Positions 24,544 to 33,524 of a stretch of DNA of 64,000 nucleotides are shown one piece after another. Position 1 is the stretch's first letter. Each line of letters begins with the position of its first letter. The translations under genes were made by a program, and so were the position numbers. The notes beneath the pieces are model-generated. The model saw nothing but the letters and a program-made list of their open reading frames with translations, searched no databases and was not told the origin of the DNA. Source of the stretch: Pseudomonas moorei (GTDB lineage: Bacteria; Pseudomonadota; Gammaproteobacteria; Pseudomonadales; Pseudomonadaceae); contig NZ_VZPP01000009.1 in assembly GCF_008801475.1 (NCBI RefSeq), positions 186,001 through 250,000 on the forward strand. Direction: 5' to 3'.

Positions 24544-24834
24544 ATGAAGCGCACCATTCTAACGGTCATTGCCCTGGCCGCGCTCTCGATTACTGCAGTG
24601 CAGGCCCAACAGCAGCAAACCACTCCCGTCACGCCCGCGCCGCAGCCCGGCTCGCCGGGGACCGCGACGCCCACGCCCTATCCGCAAATCAGCCCCGCGC
24701 CCGTGCCGAAAGTCGGCCCCGGCAGCAGTGGTCCGCCTTTGGTGCCGATCGAGATGCCCAGCCCGCCGACCAAGGATCAGCCGGTGCCGGGGATTGAGCC
24801 CAACCCGCCGAAAGCCAAATCGCCCGGAGGTTAG
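24544..24834 (+). CDS. Small proline-rich exported protein
   Basis: A 96-residue protein with a clear signal peptide (residues 1-22, ending ITAVQAQQQQ), followed by a low-complexity proline/threonine/glycine tail to the end (about one proline in three or four residues). No cysteine or lipobox. ATG 24544 has a GGAG site 10 bases upstream. Its last 4 bases overlap the stop of the convergent cyclic-nucleotide-binding gene. Function unknown; such Pro-rich tails are often cell-wall or membrane spacers. Confidence 0.7.
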   Translation: MKRTILTVIALAALSITAVQAQQQQTTPVTPAPQPGSPGTATPTPYPQISPAPVPKVGPGSSGPPLVPIEMPSPPTKDQPVPGIEPNPPKAKSPGG

Positions 24835-25304
24835 ACCTGCTGTAGAAGCAGTTGCCCGTCGGCCATGCGCAAGCGTTTGGAGAGCGAAACGGCGAGGGCG
24901 CGGATGATCTTGGCGGCGATTTTCGGCGCGTCGTTGAGCATCTTTTCCAGAGAGTCCTTGCCCAGGTTGAGCAACTGGCAGTTGCTCGCGGCCACGCAGC
25001 TGGCCGAGCGACGTTCGCCATCGAGCACGGCCATTTCGCCGAAGGAGCGGCCGCTGCGCAGGGTGGCGATGGTCACCCGTTGCCCGTCGCTGGTGGTTTT
25101 CTGTACCGCCACTTGTCCGGTATGGATGATGCACATGAAGCTGCCGGCGTCGCCTTCATGGAAAATTTCTTCGCCCTGGGCAATGGTGCTGATGCTGAAG
25201 TAGCCCGAGGCCGCGGCAAAGTCCGCTGGCAGCAGTTGGTTGAACAGGCCGCAATCCATCAGCCAGTCGCGGATTTCGTTGTTGAGCAAGGTCGGTTCTG
25301 ACAT
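24831..25304 (-). CDS. Cyclic nucleotide-binding domain protein
   Basis: A 157-residue protein that consists of a cNMP-binding (CRP-type) beta-barrel at about residues 15-130: EEIFHEGDAGSFMCIIHTGQVAV and the phosphate cassette-like FGEMAVLDGERRSASCVA. There is no helix-turn-helix, so it is not a CRP-type transcription factor; it would be a regulatory partner subunit. The nucleotide ligand is unknown. Tail to tail with the Pro-rich protein gene, overlapping it by 4 bases. Confidence 0.87.
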   Translation of the reverse strand: MSEPTLLNNEIRDWLMDCGLFNQLLPADFAAASGYFSISTIAQGEEIFHEGDAGSFMCIIHTGQVAVQKTTSDGQRVTIATLRSGRSFGEMAVLDGERRSASCVAASNCQLLNLGKDSLEKMLNDAPKIAAKIIRALAVSLSKRLRMADGQLLLQQV

Positions 25305-25351
25305 GTCGTGCGGTCTTTTTTGTTGTGTCCAGGTTCGGATTTCCCCAATCT

Positions 25352-25383
25352 CCTGTGGCAGCGAGCAAGCTCGCTCCCACAGG
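25352..25383. repeat. REP hairpin
   Basis: CCTGTGG...CCACAGG, a REP element with paired ends, between the cyclic-nucleotide-binding gene and the oligopeptidase gene. Confidence 0.7.
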
Positions 25384-25445
25384 GATCTATCGTTGTATCG
25401 GGCACGATGTGCTGGTCTTAAGACCGGTTCGTCGGGCCAGGTTCC

Positions 25446-27500
25446 TCAGGCAATCCCCAGAACCTTGAACAAAAATGCGTATTCGAGCGCTGCGTCACGC
25501 AATCCCTGGTATCGACCACTCATCCCGCCATGCCCGGCGCCCAGTTCGGTCTTGAGCAGCAGGGGGTTGGTGTCGGTTTTGGTCGCGCGCAACTTGGCCA
25601 CCCACTTGGCCGCTTCCCAGTACTGCACACGGCTGTCGTTGTAGCCGGCGATCACCAGGGTCGCCGGATAGGCTTGCGCAGAGACGTTTTCGTACGGGGC
25701 GTAGGCCTTGATCCGATCATAGACGTCCGGTTCCTCAGGATTGCCCCATTCATCGTATTCAGTGACGGTCAGCGGCAGGTCCGGGTCGAGCATGGTGTTG
25801 AGCACGTCGACGAACGGCACTTCGGCAATCGCCGCGCCGAACAATTCCGGTCGCTGGTTGAGCACCGCACCGATCAGCAGGCCACCGGCGCTGCCACCGC
25901 TGATCGCCAGTTGCGCAGCGCTGGTGAAGCCATTGGCGATCAAATGTTCGGCGCAGGCGATGAAGTCGCTGAACGTGTTGTGTTTATGTTCCTGCTTGCC
26001 GGCGCGATACCAGGCTTCACCCAGTTCGCCACCGCCGCGCACGTGAGCGATGGCAAACGCCATGCCGCGATCGAGCAGGCTCAGGCGTGCGTGGGAGAAC
26101 CACGGGTCGAGACTTTCGCCATAGGCACCGTAGCCGTACAAATACAGCGGCACCGGTTTGCCGAGCGCTTCGCGTTTGACCACCAGGCTGATCGGCACCT
26201 GCGTACCGTCCGGCGCGGTGGCCCACAGGCGTTGGCTGACATAGGCGTCGGCGTCGAACGGGCCGAGCACCGGGGTTTGCTTGAGGACTTTTTGATCGCC
26301 TGTGTTCAGTTCCAACTGGCGGATTTGCGCCGGACGGTTCAACGCTTCGTAGCGCAGCCGAATCCGCTCGCTGACGAACTCCAGGCTGTTTTGCACATGC
26401 AGGCTGTAGGCCGCGTCCGGCAGTTGCACCCGGTAGCTCGGCAGGTCTTGCGGGTGAACTTCGATGATCGGCAAGCCGCCTTCACGCAGGCTGAGCGTCA
26501 TGGCCCCGGCATTCAGGCTCATGCCGTCGATCATCACGGTGTCGCTATGGGGAATCAGTATCTGCCAATCGGCTTCGTTCGGCGCCACACCACGGTCAAT
26601 CGCCGTATACAACGCGAAGTTGATGCCATCGCGGTTGCTGCGGATGAACCAGGTCCATTGGCCATTGCGCGCGCCGTGGTCGACATCGTACTCGTGATCC
26701 TCGACCCGTGGCGCGATGCAGCTGAAGGCTTGTTGCGGCTGGTTGGCGTCCAGTACCCAGACTTCGCTGGTGGTCTTGCTGCCCAGGGACAGCAGCAATT
26801 GCTGCTCGGAACTCGAGCGGTAGCAATGCATGAAGAACCGGCCGTCCGGCTCATGAAACACTTCTTCGGCCGCCGTGCCGTCGAGGCGATAGCGGTACAG
26901 TTTGTGCGGACGATGGGTGTCGTCCAGTTCGCCGAAAAACAGGGTCAGGCTGTCGTTGGCCCAGGTCATGCTGCCGTCGCAGTTCTGGAACTCCAGTTCG
27001 CTGACGCGTCCGTCGGATAATTCCTTCACGAACAGCGTGTAAATCTCATCGCCTGTCGAGTCGATGCTGTAGGCCAGGCGCTGGTGGTCCGGGCTGATGC
27101 TGAACGCACCCAGGGAGAAAAAGCCGCCATTGGCCAACAAGTTCGGGTCAAGCAGCAGTTGTTCCCGGCTTTCATCGAGTTGCAGGCTGTCGTCGGCCGG
27201 TCGCGGGCAGCGATAGTGGCGGGCGTACTCGTCACCCGCCGTGGTGCGCGTGTAATACAGGTAAGGTCCCCACGGGGAGGGCAGGGACAGGTCGGTCTCG
27301 AGAATCCGGCCCTTGATCTCTTCGAACAGGGTTTCACGCAGCCCGGCCTGGTCGGCGGTTTGCGCCTCCTGATAGCTGTTTTCAGCCTTGAGGTAGTCGA
27401 GCACTGCATCGGTATCGCGCTCTTGCAGCCAGGCATACGGGTCGGAACCTTCGGCCTTGTGGGCAACCGGAGCGTCGTAAAGGGTGGCGGATAGCGGCAT
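25446..27500 (-). CDS. Oligopeptidase B (prolyl oligopeptidase family S9A)
   Basis: A 684-residue serine peptidase cleaving after basic residues in short peptides. A seven-bladed propeller occupies the first about 400 residues; the alpha/beta-hydrolase part follows. The nucleophile is in GGSAGGLLIG (about Ser 535), the acid in VIAGYNDSRVQYWE and the histidine in GAGHGGMSGRY near the C-terminus. ATG 27500 gives MPLSATLYDAPVAHKAEGSDPYAWL, the typical start; the longer frame to 27668 runs through a degenerate REPIN. It lacks a signal peptide and acts in the cytoplasm. Confidence 0.93.
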   Translation of the reverse strand: MPLSATLYDAPVAHKAEGSDPYAWLQERDTDAVLDYLKAENSYQEAQTADQAGLRETLFEEIKGRILETDLSLPSPWGPYLYYTRTTAGDEYARHYRCPRPADDSLQLDESREQLLLDPNLLANGGFFSLGAFSISPDHQRLAYSIDSTGDEIYTLFVKELSDGRVSELEFQNCDGSMTWANDSLTLFFGELDDTHRPHKLYRYRLDGTAAEEVFHEPDGRFFMHCYRSSSEQQLLLSLGSKTTSEVWVLDANQPQQAFSCIAPRVEDHEYDVDHGARNGQWTWFIRSNRDGINFALYTAIDRGVAPNEADWQILIPHSDTVMIDGMSLNAGAMTLSLREGGLPIIEVHPQDLPSYRVQLPDAAYSLHVQNSLEFVSERIRLRYEALNRPAQIRQLELNTGDQKVLKQTPVLGPFDADAYVSQRLWATAPDGTQVPISLVVKREALGKPVPLYLYGYGAYGESLDPWFSHARLSLLDRGMAFAIAHVRGGGELGEAWYRAGKQEHKHNTFSDFIACAEHLIANGFTSAAQLAISGGSAGGLLIGAVLNQRPELFGAAIAEVPFVDVLNTMLDPDLPLTVTEYDEWGNPEEPDVYDRIKAYAPYENVSAQAYPATLVIAGYNDSRVQYWEAAKWVAKLRATKTDTNPLLLKTELGAGHGGMSGRYQGLRDAALEYAFLFKVLGIA

Positions 27501-27540
27501 GGAGGGCTCTCGAACTGTATACGGAATGGGGTTTTGAACC

Positions 27541-27642
27541 TGTGGGGGCGAGTTTGCTCCGGGCGGCGTTCCGACGATAGCGTTCTGACAGTCAGTATGG
27601 ATGCTGAATGTGCTGGCCTCATCGCGAGCAAGCTCGCACACA
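27541..27642. repeat. Degenerate REPIN
   Basis: Two diverged REP arms in opposite orientation at about 27541-27560 and 27621-27642, upstream of the oligopeptidase gene. Confidence 0.5.
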
Positions 27643-27726
27643 GGTACTGTCTCCCGAGCGGCTGCCATTGATGCAGCCTGACGGACGAAAAGTCGTTATC
27701 ATAAGCGCCTCTTTGCCTGCCTTGCC

Positions 27727-28224
27727 ATGGACACCATGACCGAGAACGACTATCTGATCGCTTGGGGCCTCTACGCCTTTGCCGCTTTGGGCTGCCTGTT
27801 GGTGTGGATGCGCATCACCCGCTGGATGTGGCGTTGGCTGCGTGAGCCGCTACGGCTGCTGGTGGCGGTGCTGCTGTTTTCCCCGACCATCATCGACCCT
27901 GTAAAGGAAAAGGTCGCCCCGGCCATCGCCATTACGGCCCTTGATCTGTTGTTCAAGGTCGGCAACAACGCGTGGCGGGCGATTTCCGATCTGTTCATGT
28001 ACGGCATGATCGCGTTCGGCATTTACCTGGTGTTCGTGGCGATCCGCTTCCCGATCGAGCGTGCCTCCAATGCACGCAAGGAAAAGGCCGAAGCCGCCAA
28101 AGCCGCGGCGCTTGCCGAGGAGCCGGAAGAAGAACGCGCCTTCGGCGGCGCCGGCGACGATCGCTATGGGCGTCCCCCTGTGCCGAGCAATCCCCAGCGG
28201 ATGCGGGTCGAACCCCGTCTGTAA
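27727..28224 (+). CDS. Conserved inner-membrane protein of unknown function
   Basis: A 165-residue protein with membrane segments at about residues 10-30, 38-58 and 88-110, and a charged, alanine/glutamate-rich C-terminal tail ending in a basic, proline-rich stretch. I do not recognise a named family. A -10-like TATCAT lies about 28 bases before the ATG. It is followed 32 bases later by a class II glutamine amidotransferase and then by the DUF2937 gene, all on the plus strand, so the three may form an operon. Confidence 0.7.
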   Translation: MDTMTENDYLIAWGLYAFAALGCLLVWMRITRWMWRWLREPLRLLVAVLLFSPTIIDPVKEKVAPAIAITALDLLFKVGNNAWRAISDLFMYGMIAFGIYLVFVAIRFPIERASNARKEKAEAAKAAALAEEPEEERAFGGAGDDRYGRPPVPSNPQRMRVEPRL

Positions 28225-28256
28225 CGTCGCCCCTGGCCTGAAGCGAGAGTCCGAGC

Positions 28257-29033
28257 ATGTGTGAGTTATTGGGCATGAGCGCCAATGTGCCGACCGATAT
28301 CGTGTTCAGCTTTACCGGGCTGATGCAGCGTGGCGGCCGTACCGGTCCGCATCGCGACGGCTGGGGCATCGCCTTCTATGAAGGCCGGGGCTTGCGCTTG
28401 TTCCAGGACCCGGCGGCGAGCTGCGAATCGGAAGTCGCGAACCTGGTTCAGCGCTATCCGATCAAGAGCGAGGTGGTGATCGGGCACATCCGCCAGGCCA
28501 ACGTCGGCAAGGTCTGCCTCTCCAATACCCATCCTTTCGTGCGCGAGCTGTGGGGCCGTAACTGGTGTTTTGCCCATAACGGCCAACTGGCGGACTTTCA
28601 ACCGGGCGCCAGTTTCTATCGTCCGGTGGGCGATACCGACAGCGAAGCGGCGTTCTGCGATTTGCTCAACCGTGTTCGGGCGGCGTTCCCCGAGCCGGTC
28701 GAGGTCGAGGAACTGCTGCCCGACCTGGTGGCCGCGTGTGCCGAATACCGCAGCAAAGGCGTGTTCAACTGCCTGCTCAGCGACGGCGATTGGCTGTTCT
28801 GCTATTGCTCGACCAAATTGGCGCAGATCACCCGTCGTGCCCCGTTCGGCCCGGCGCGCCTGAAGGACGTCGACGTCATCGTCGACTTCCAGGCCGAAAC
28901 CACCCCCAACGACGTGGTGACGGTGATCGCCACCGAACCCTTGACCGAAAACGAAACCTGGACCCGCTACGAACCGGGCCAATGGAGCCTGTGGCGACGC
29001 GGCGAATGCGTCAGCCAGGGCAGGACCGAATAA
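28257..29033 (+). CDS. Class II glutamine amidotransferase (YafJ-like)
   Basis: A 258-residue Ntn-type amidotransferase. The nucleophile is Cys2, exposed after removal of the initiator methionine (MCELLGMSAN). Conserved R-x-x-N-G segments (GHIRQANVG, CFAHNGQLADF, GDTDSEAAF) form the glutamine pocket. It is a stand-alone glutaminase domain without a synthase partner in cis. Substrate unknown. It lies between a small membrane-protein gene and a DUF2937 gene on the same strand. Confidence 0.92.
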   Translation: MCELLGMSANVPTDIVFSFTGLMQRGGRTGPHRDGWGIAFYEGRGLRLFQDPAASCESEVANLVQRYPIKSEVVIGHIRQANVGKVCLSNTHPFVRELWGRNWCFAHNGQLADFQPGASFYRPVGDTDSEAAFCDLLNRVRAAFPEPVEVEELLPDLVAACAEYRSKGVFNCLLSDGDWLFCYCSTKLAQITRRAPFGPARLKDVDVIVDFQAETTPNDVVTVIATEPLTENETWTRYEPGQWSLWRRGECVSQGRTE

Positions 29034-29045
29034 GGATTCTTCCCC

Positions 29046-29588
29046 ATGTTGCTCAGTTATCTACGGCTGGTGTTGTTCGCGGCAGGCCTGTTGATCGGTG
29101 TCCAGGTGCCGGGGTTCATCAATGATTACGCCAAGCGGGTGGAGGCCCATCTGATTGAAGCTCAGGCCAGCCTGAGCGGCTTTCAGGGCACGGCCAATCA
29201 GTTCTTCAAGGGCGATATGCAGGCCCTGGTGGCCCATTATCGTGCCAGCGAAGACCCGATTTTCCGCAGCGACGCCGACAGCCTGAGCAACCTGCTGACC
29301 CGTCAGCTGGCGTTGGACAAGCAGTTCCAGGCGATGCAGGGCCCCTGGTACATCCGGTTCCTGCAAGTGGTACTGGCCGCCGATCCGGATATTCGCAAGG
29401 AAACCTGGAATGGCTACGGCTACCAGATCCTGTTGACGCCGGAAGCGATGATCTGGGGCATGAGCGGCGCGATGTTGCTGTCGTTCGGCCTGGAATGCCT
29501 GTTCCGACTGATTGACTGGGTGGTGCTGGGCGGCAAGCGCCTGCGCCAGAGTCGGCCGATCGAGGAACGGGATTTGCGCGGGTTGTAA
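29046..29588 (+). CDS. DUF2937 family membrane protein
   Basis: A 180-residue protein with a membrane helix at residues 2-24 (LLSYLRLVLFAAGLLIGVQVPGF region) and a second near residues 138-160 (MIWGMSGAMLLSFGLECLFRL), with a helical periplasmic or cytoplasmic part between (VEAHLIEAQASLSGFQGTANQFFKGDMQALVAHY). This matches DUF2937, unknown function. Start 12 bases after the amidotransferase stop. Confidence 0.8.
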   Translation: MLLSYLRLVLFAAGLLIGVQVPGFINDYAKRVEAHLIEAQASLSGFQGTANQFFKGDMQALVAHYRASEDPIFRSDADSLSNLLTRQLALDKQFQAMQGPWYIRFLQVVLAADPDIRKETWNGYGYQILLTPEAMIWGMSGAMLLSFGLECLFRLIDWVVLGGKRLRQSRPIEERDLRGL

Positions 29589-29635
29589 ACACGGCCTTTG
29601 TGGCGGGGAAGCAAGCGACCTCGCCACAAGATTTG

Positions 29636-30550
29636 TTAGACCGCCAATACGATGTAGCTTTCTCCCACCCTGCGCGCATACCCCTCCAGCACCTGCTGAC
29701 ACAACGCCACAATCTCTTCGACCCACTCCACCCCGACCCGCCACGACACCACCACCTGCAGGTTCGGCGGGCGCTGGTCGATGGCCAGCAAGGTCAATTC
29801 CCCGCGCGCCAGTTCCTCGGCCACCAGCACTGGCGGCAATGCACCAATCCCGAAACCATCGCGCAACAATCGGGTAATCGCCGATACCGAGTTAACGCAG
29901 TTGAGCCGTGGCGCCATGACGCCATTGGCCTGCATCAGCGCGAGCACTTCCTGGTGCGGATGAGAGTTTTTCGAGTAGGTGATGATCCGTTCATTCGCCA
30001 GATCGGCGACGCCTGAATACTCACGGTTATAGAGGGAATTACTGGCGACGATCCAGCCCATGGGATGGCTGGCCAGTTCCAGGCTGCGGACGCTTTCCTG
30101 GCGCAACAGGTCGGTTTGCAGGATCACATCGAGAAAGCCTGTTTGCAGCTGATCGCAGAGGTTCAGCGAGGTATCGGCCACCAGCTCGATCTCCACCAGT
30201 GGATAGTGATCGGTCATTTGGGCCACCAACGGGCTGAGCCAGGTGTGGATGACCGTGTCCATCACACCGATGCGCACGCGTCCGGCCTTGCTCGAACGGT
30301 TCTCGATCGACTGCCGCAACGCCTGCATGGTGTCCATCATCTGCTCGGCATAATCGAGCACCTTCAAGCCTTCCGGCGTCAGGCTCACGCCACGGGAATC
30401 TCGCAGAAACAGCTTTACCCCAAGCTCGCCTTCGAGCACGGCGATGCGGCTGGAGATTGACGCCTGGGTGGTGAAGAGTTTGTCGGCGGTCAGGCGAAAG
30501 CTCTTGAGTCGGGCGACCCAGACGAAGGTCTCGAGAAACTTCAGGTTCAT
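29636..30550 (-). CDS. LysR-family regulator, probable regulator of the 5-oxoproline transporter/oxoprolinase unit
   Basis: A 304-residue LysR protein with an N-terminal winged helix (FLETFVWVARLKSFRLTADKLFTTQASISSRI, residues 4-36) and an effector domain. It is divergently transcribed from the MFS transporter and pxpABC, the usual arrangement of a LysR regulator with its target. ATG 30550 starts the standard LysR N-terminus; the frame continues upstream to 30787 but overlaps the intergenic region. The effector, perhaps 5-oxoproline, is inference. Confidence 0.85.
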   Translation of the reverse strand: MNLKFLETFVWVARLKSFRLTADKLFTTQASISSRIAVLEGELGVKLFLRDSRGVSLTPEGLKVLDYAEQMMDTMQALRQSIENRSSKAGRVRIGVMDTVIHTWLSPLVAQMTDHYPLVEIELVADTSLNLCDQLQTGFLDVILQTDLLRQESVRSLELASHPMGWIVASNSLYNREYSGVADLANERIITYSKNSHPHQEVLALMQANGVMAPRLNCVNSVSAITRLLRDGFGIGALPPVLVAEELARGELTLLAIDQRPPNLQVVVSWRVGVEWVEEIVALCQQVLEGYARRVGESYIVLAV

Positions 30551-30710
30551 GGGATTGGCTCGGGGGGATAAAGATTTCTTATGTCTAGGGCGGGTTTTTA
30601 TTAGTTGGACGCCACAGGGCAAGCAGCCCAAAAATCGACGCATCCGGTTCCCACGATAGGCGTCGTCGGGGCTCAGAACAATACCAATAAAATCAGCGCG
30701 GAGATTTGCC
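30551..30710. promoter_or_regulatory. Divergent LysR/MFS control region
   Basis: This 160-base region must hold promoters for both genes. An inverted repeat of 6-base arms, CGACGC at 30636-30641 and GCGTCG at 30660-30665, separated by 18 bases, is the only symmetric element I see; it may be an operator. No clear T-N11-A box was found by eye. Confidence 0.3.
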
Positions 30711-31997
30711 ATGAGTGCGCCAGACACCCCCTTCATCGCGAAAGCCACGGCGCGTCCGGGACCTTTCGATTGGTATCGCAACATCAATCAGCAAGAACGT
30801 CGCACCTTCTGGAGCTGCAAGATCGGCTATGGCCTGGACGGCATGGACACCCAGATGCTCAGCTTCGTGGTGCCGACCCTGATTGCCATGTGGGGCATCA
30901 CCACCGGGCAGGCCGGGCTGATTCACACCAGCACCTTGATCGCTTCGGCCATCGGTGGATGGGTGGCCGGCATTCTCTCCGACCGCATCGGCCGCGTGCG
31001 TACCTTGCAATTGACGGTGTTGTGGTTTGCCTTCTTTACCTTCCTCTGCGGTTTTGCCCAGAACTACGAACAGCTGTTGATTGCTCGCACCCTGATGGGC
31101 TTCGGTTTCGGTGGTGAGTGGACGGCTGGCGCGGTCCTGATGGGTGAGGTCATCCGCGCCCAGGATCGCGGCAAGGCCGTCGGCATGGTGCAATCCGGCT
31201 GGGCGCTGGGTTGGGGGCTGACGGCAATCCTCTATGCGCTGCTGTTCTCGGTGTTGCCTGCCGAAGATGCCTGGCGTGCGCTGTTCATTCTTGGCATCGT
31301 GCCGGCGATTTTCGTGATCTTCGTCCGTCGTCTGGTCAAGGACCCGGAAATCTACCGCGAAGCCAAAGCCAGGCAGGAGCCGAGCAATCCGTCGAAGTTT
31401 TACGAGATCTTCGCTCCCGGCATGCTCTTCACCACGATTCGCGCTTCACTGCTGACCACCGGGGCGTTGGGTGGCTACTACGCGATCACGTCCTGGTTGC
31501 CGACCTTTCTAAAGAACGAACGCGGTTTGAGCGTACTCAATACGAGCGGTTATCTGGCGATGGTGATCGTCGGGTCCTACGTGGGGTACGTCATCAGTGC
31601 CTACTTGACCGACATCCTCGGCCGCAAAAAGAATTTCATCCTGTTCGCGGTCGGCTCCTTCACCATTGTGTTGCTCTACACCCAACTGCCGGTCAGCAAC
31701 GGTGTGATGCTCTGGCTGGGCTTCCCGCTGGGTTTCTTTGCCTCAGGCATCTTCAGCGGCATGGGCGCGTTCCTGACCGAATTGTTCCCGACGCGGATTC
31801 GCGGTTCAGGCCAGGGCTTTTGCTACAACATCGGCCGGGCGCTGGCGGCGTTGTTCCCGCTGCTGATCGGTTTGCTCAGCCAGAAAGTGCCGCTGAGTGT
31901 GGGAATCGGCGCCTTCGCGGCGGTTTCCTACGGCGTGGTGATCCTCGCGGCCCTGAGTTTGCCGGAAACCCGTGGCAAGCAACTCGACGCCCGGTAA
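30711..31997 (+). CDS. MFS transporter, carboxylate type
   Basis: A 428-residue major facilitator with twelve helices. The family A-like motif lies in the 2-3 loop (GWVAGILSDRIGRVRTLQL) and a second copy between helices 8 and 9 (YLTDILGRKKN). Similar proteins carry carboxylates such as sialic, shikimic or aromatic acids. It starts 53 bases before pxpA and likely brings in the substrate of the oxoprolinase, but this is inferred from position. Terminal residues are KQLDAR. Confidence 0.85.
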   Translation: MSAPDTPFIAKATARPGPFDWYRNINQQERRTFWSCKIGYGLDGMDTQMLSFVVPTLIAMWGITTGQAGLIHTSTLIASAIGGWVAGILSDRIGRVRTLQLTVLWFAFFTFLCGFAQNYEQLLIARTLMGFGFGGEWTAGAVLMGEVIRAQDRGKAVGMVQSGWALGWGLTAILYALLFSVLPAEDAWRALFILGIVPAIFVIFVRRLVKDPEIYREAKARQEPSNPSKFYEIFAPGMLFTTIRASLLTTGALGGYYAITSWLPTFLKNERGLSVLNTSGYLAMVIVGSYVGYVISAYLTDILGRKKNFILFAVGSFTIVLLYTQLPVSNGVMLWLGFPLGFFASGIFSGMGAFLTELFPTRIRGSGQGFCYNIGRALAALFPLLIGLLSQKVPLSVGIGAFAAVSYGVVILAALSLPETRGKQLDAR

Positions 31998-32070
31998 CTG
32001 ATAATCTGCGGGCCTGTCTTACAGATTTGTCCCGCAGCTAAAAAGAATAATGCCTACAGGAGTGTTCACC

Positions 32071-32823
32071 GTGAGCCGCCTGCTATTGAACTGCGACATC
32101 GGCGAGAGTTTCGGCAACTGGACCATGGGTCTGGACGCCGAGGTCATGCCCTTTATCGATTGCGCCAACATCGCCTGCGGCTTCCATGCCGGCGACCCGA
32201 GCATCATGCGCAAGACCGTCAGCCTGGCCCTCAGCCATGGCGTACAGATTGGCGCCCATCCCGCCTATCAGGACCTGGTGGGCTTCGGCCGCCGCTCCAT
32301 GGCCTACGCTGCTCAGGAACTCCAGGACATCCTGCATTACCAGATCGGCGCCCTCGACGGCATTTGCCGGGCGCAGGGTGGTCGGGTCAGTTACGTCAAA
32401 CCCCACGGCGCGATGTACAACGACATGATGGCCAACCCGGCGCAATTGCGTGCGGTGTTGCAGACCGTGGCCGCTTATGACCGCAGCTTGCCGTTGATGT
32501 TGATGGCCACCCGCGACAACAGCGCCGCGCAGCGGATGGGCGATGAATACGGCGTGACCCTGTGGTTCGAAGCCTTTGCCGATCGCGCTTACGACAGCGC
32601 CGGCATGTTGGTATCACGGCAACTGCCGGGCGCGGTGCACCACGATCCGGAGAAGATCATCGAACAGGCGTTGATCATTGCCTGCGGCGATCCCCTCACC
32701 GCCAGCGACGGCAGCGCCTTGCATTTGCAAGCCAACACCCTGTGCGTGCACGGCGACAACGCCAGTTCGGTGGCCGCCGTGCAGCGCATTCGCGAGGCCT
32801 TGAATCAGCAGAGCGCGTCATGA
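32071..32823 (+). CDS. pxpA: 5-oxoprolinase subunit A (LamB/YcsF family)
   Basis: A 250-residue PxpA, which with PxpB and PxpC hydrolyses 5-oxoproline to glutamate with ATP. The LamB/YcsF fold is clear: LLLNCDIGESFG at the start, FIDCANIACGFHAGDP, GAHPAYQDLVGFGRR and YVKPHGAMYN. The GTG at 32071 follows CAGGAG at 8 bases and is preferred to the ATG at 32050, which is inside the ribosome site region. Its TGA overlaps the ATG of pxpB. Confidence 0.93.
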   Translation: MSRLLLNCDIGESFGNWTMGLDAEVMPFIDCANIACGFHAGDPSIMRKTVSLALSHGVQIGAHPAYQDLVGFGRRSMAYAAQELQDILHYQIGALDGICRAQGGRVSYVKPHGAMYNDMMANPAQLRAVLQTVAAYDRSLPLMLMATRDNSAAQRMGDEYGVTLWFEAFADRAYDSAGMLVSRQLPGAVHHDPEKIIEQALIIACGDPLTASDGSALHLQANTLCVHGDNASSVAAVQRIREALNQQSAS

Positions 32824-33524
32824 AACTGCGGGTGGAAGTGGTCGCGCTGGATTGTTTGATGGTGCGTTTGTTCGATGAAATCGCCGAAGCCAACATGCCG
32901 TGGATGCTCGCTGCCAGCGAAGGTCTGCGCCGCGCTTTCGGTGAACATCTGATCGATCTGGTGCCGTCGTACACCACGTTGATGGTGCATTACGACCTTG
33001 TCGCGATGAGTCCGGCCCAGGCACGGGAGTTGATTGCCGAGGCCTTGATCGATCTGTCGCCCAACGCGCGAACCCACGGCACCTGTCATGTCCTGCCCGT
33101 CTGGTACGACTTGAGCGTCGGCCCGGAGCTGAGCCTGTTGTCACAGCGCAGCGGGTTGACAGTGGCAGAGGTGATCCGTCGGCACAGCGAGCGTGAATAT
33201 CAGGTGTTCGCCCTGGGTTTCGCACCGGGCTTCGCCTTCATGGGACTGGTGGAGGAGGTGCTGGCCGCGCCACGTCTGAACACACCACGCAAAAAGGTCG
33301 CCGCTGGCAGTGTTGGCATCGCTGAACGGCAAACGGCGGCCTATCCGGTGGTGTCGCCAGGGGGCTGGAACCTGATCGGTCGCACGCCGGCCAAGCTGTT
33401 CGACCGTCACCGCGACGGCTACAGCCTGATGCAGCCGGGCGACACCGTGCGTTTCGAAGCGGTGGGGCACGCCGAGTTCATCAACCTGGGCGGTGATGAC
33501 ACGCCACTGGAGGGCCAGGCATGA
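32820..33524 (+). CDS. pxpB: 5-oxoprolinase subunit B
   Basis: A 234-residue PxpB, related to subunit 1 of allophanate hydrolase (KipI-type). Features are the HLPVWYD-like strand (CHVLPVWYDLSVGPEL) and QVFALGFAPGFAFMGLV with TPRKKVAAGSVGIAERQTAAYPV in the C-terminal cyclophilin-like domain. ATG overlaps the pxpA stop by 4 bases, and its own stop overlaps pxpC, so the three subunits are translated in coupled fashion. Confidence 0.93.
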   Translation: MKLRVEVVALDCLMVRLFDEIAEANMPWMLAASEGLRRAFGEHLIDLVPSYTTLMVHYDLVAMSPAQARELIAEALIDLSPNARTHGTCHVLPVWYDLSVGPELSLLSQRSGLTVAEVIRRHSEREYQVFALGFAPGFAFMGLVEEVLAAPRLNTPRKKVAAGSVGIAERQTAAYPVVSPGGWNLIGRTPAKLFDRHRDGYSLMQPGDTVRFEAVGHAEFINLGGDDTPLEGQA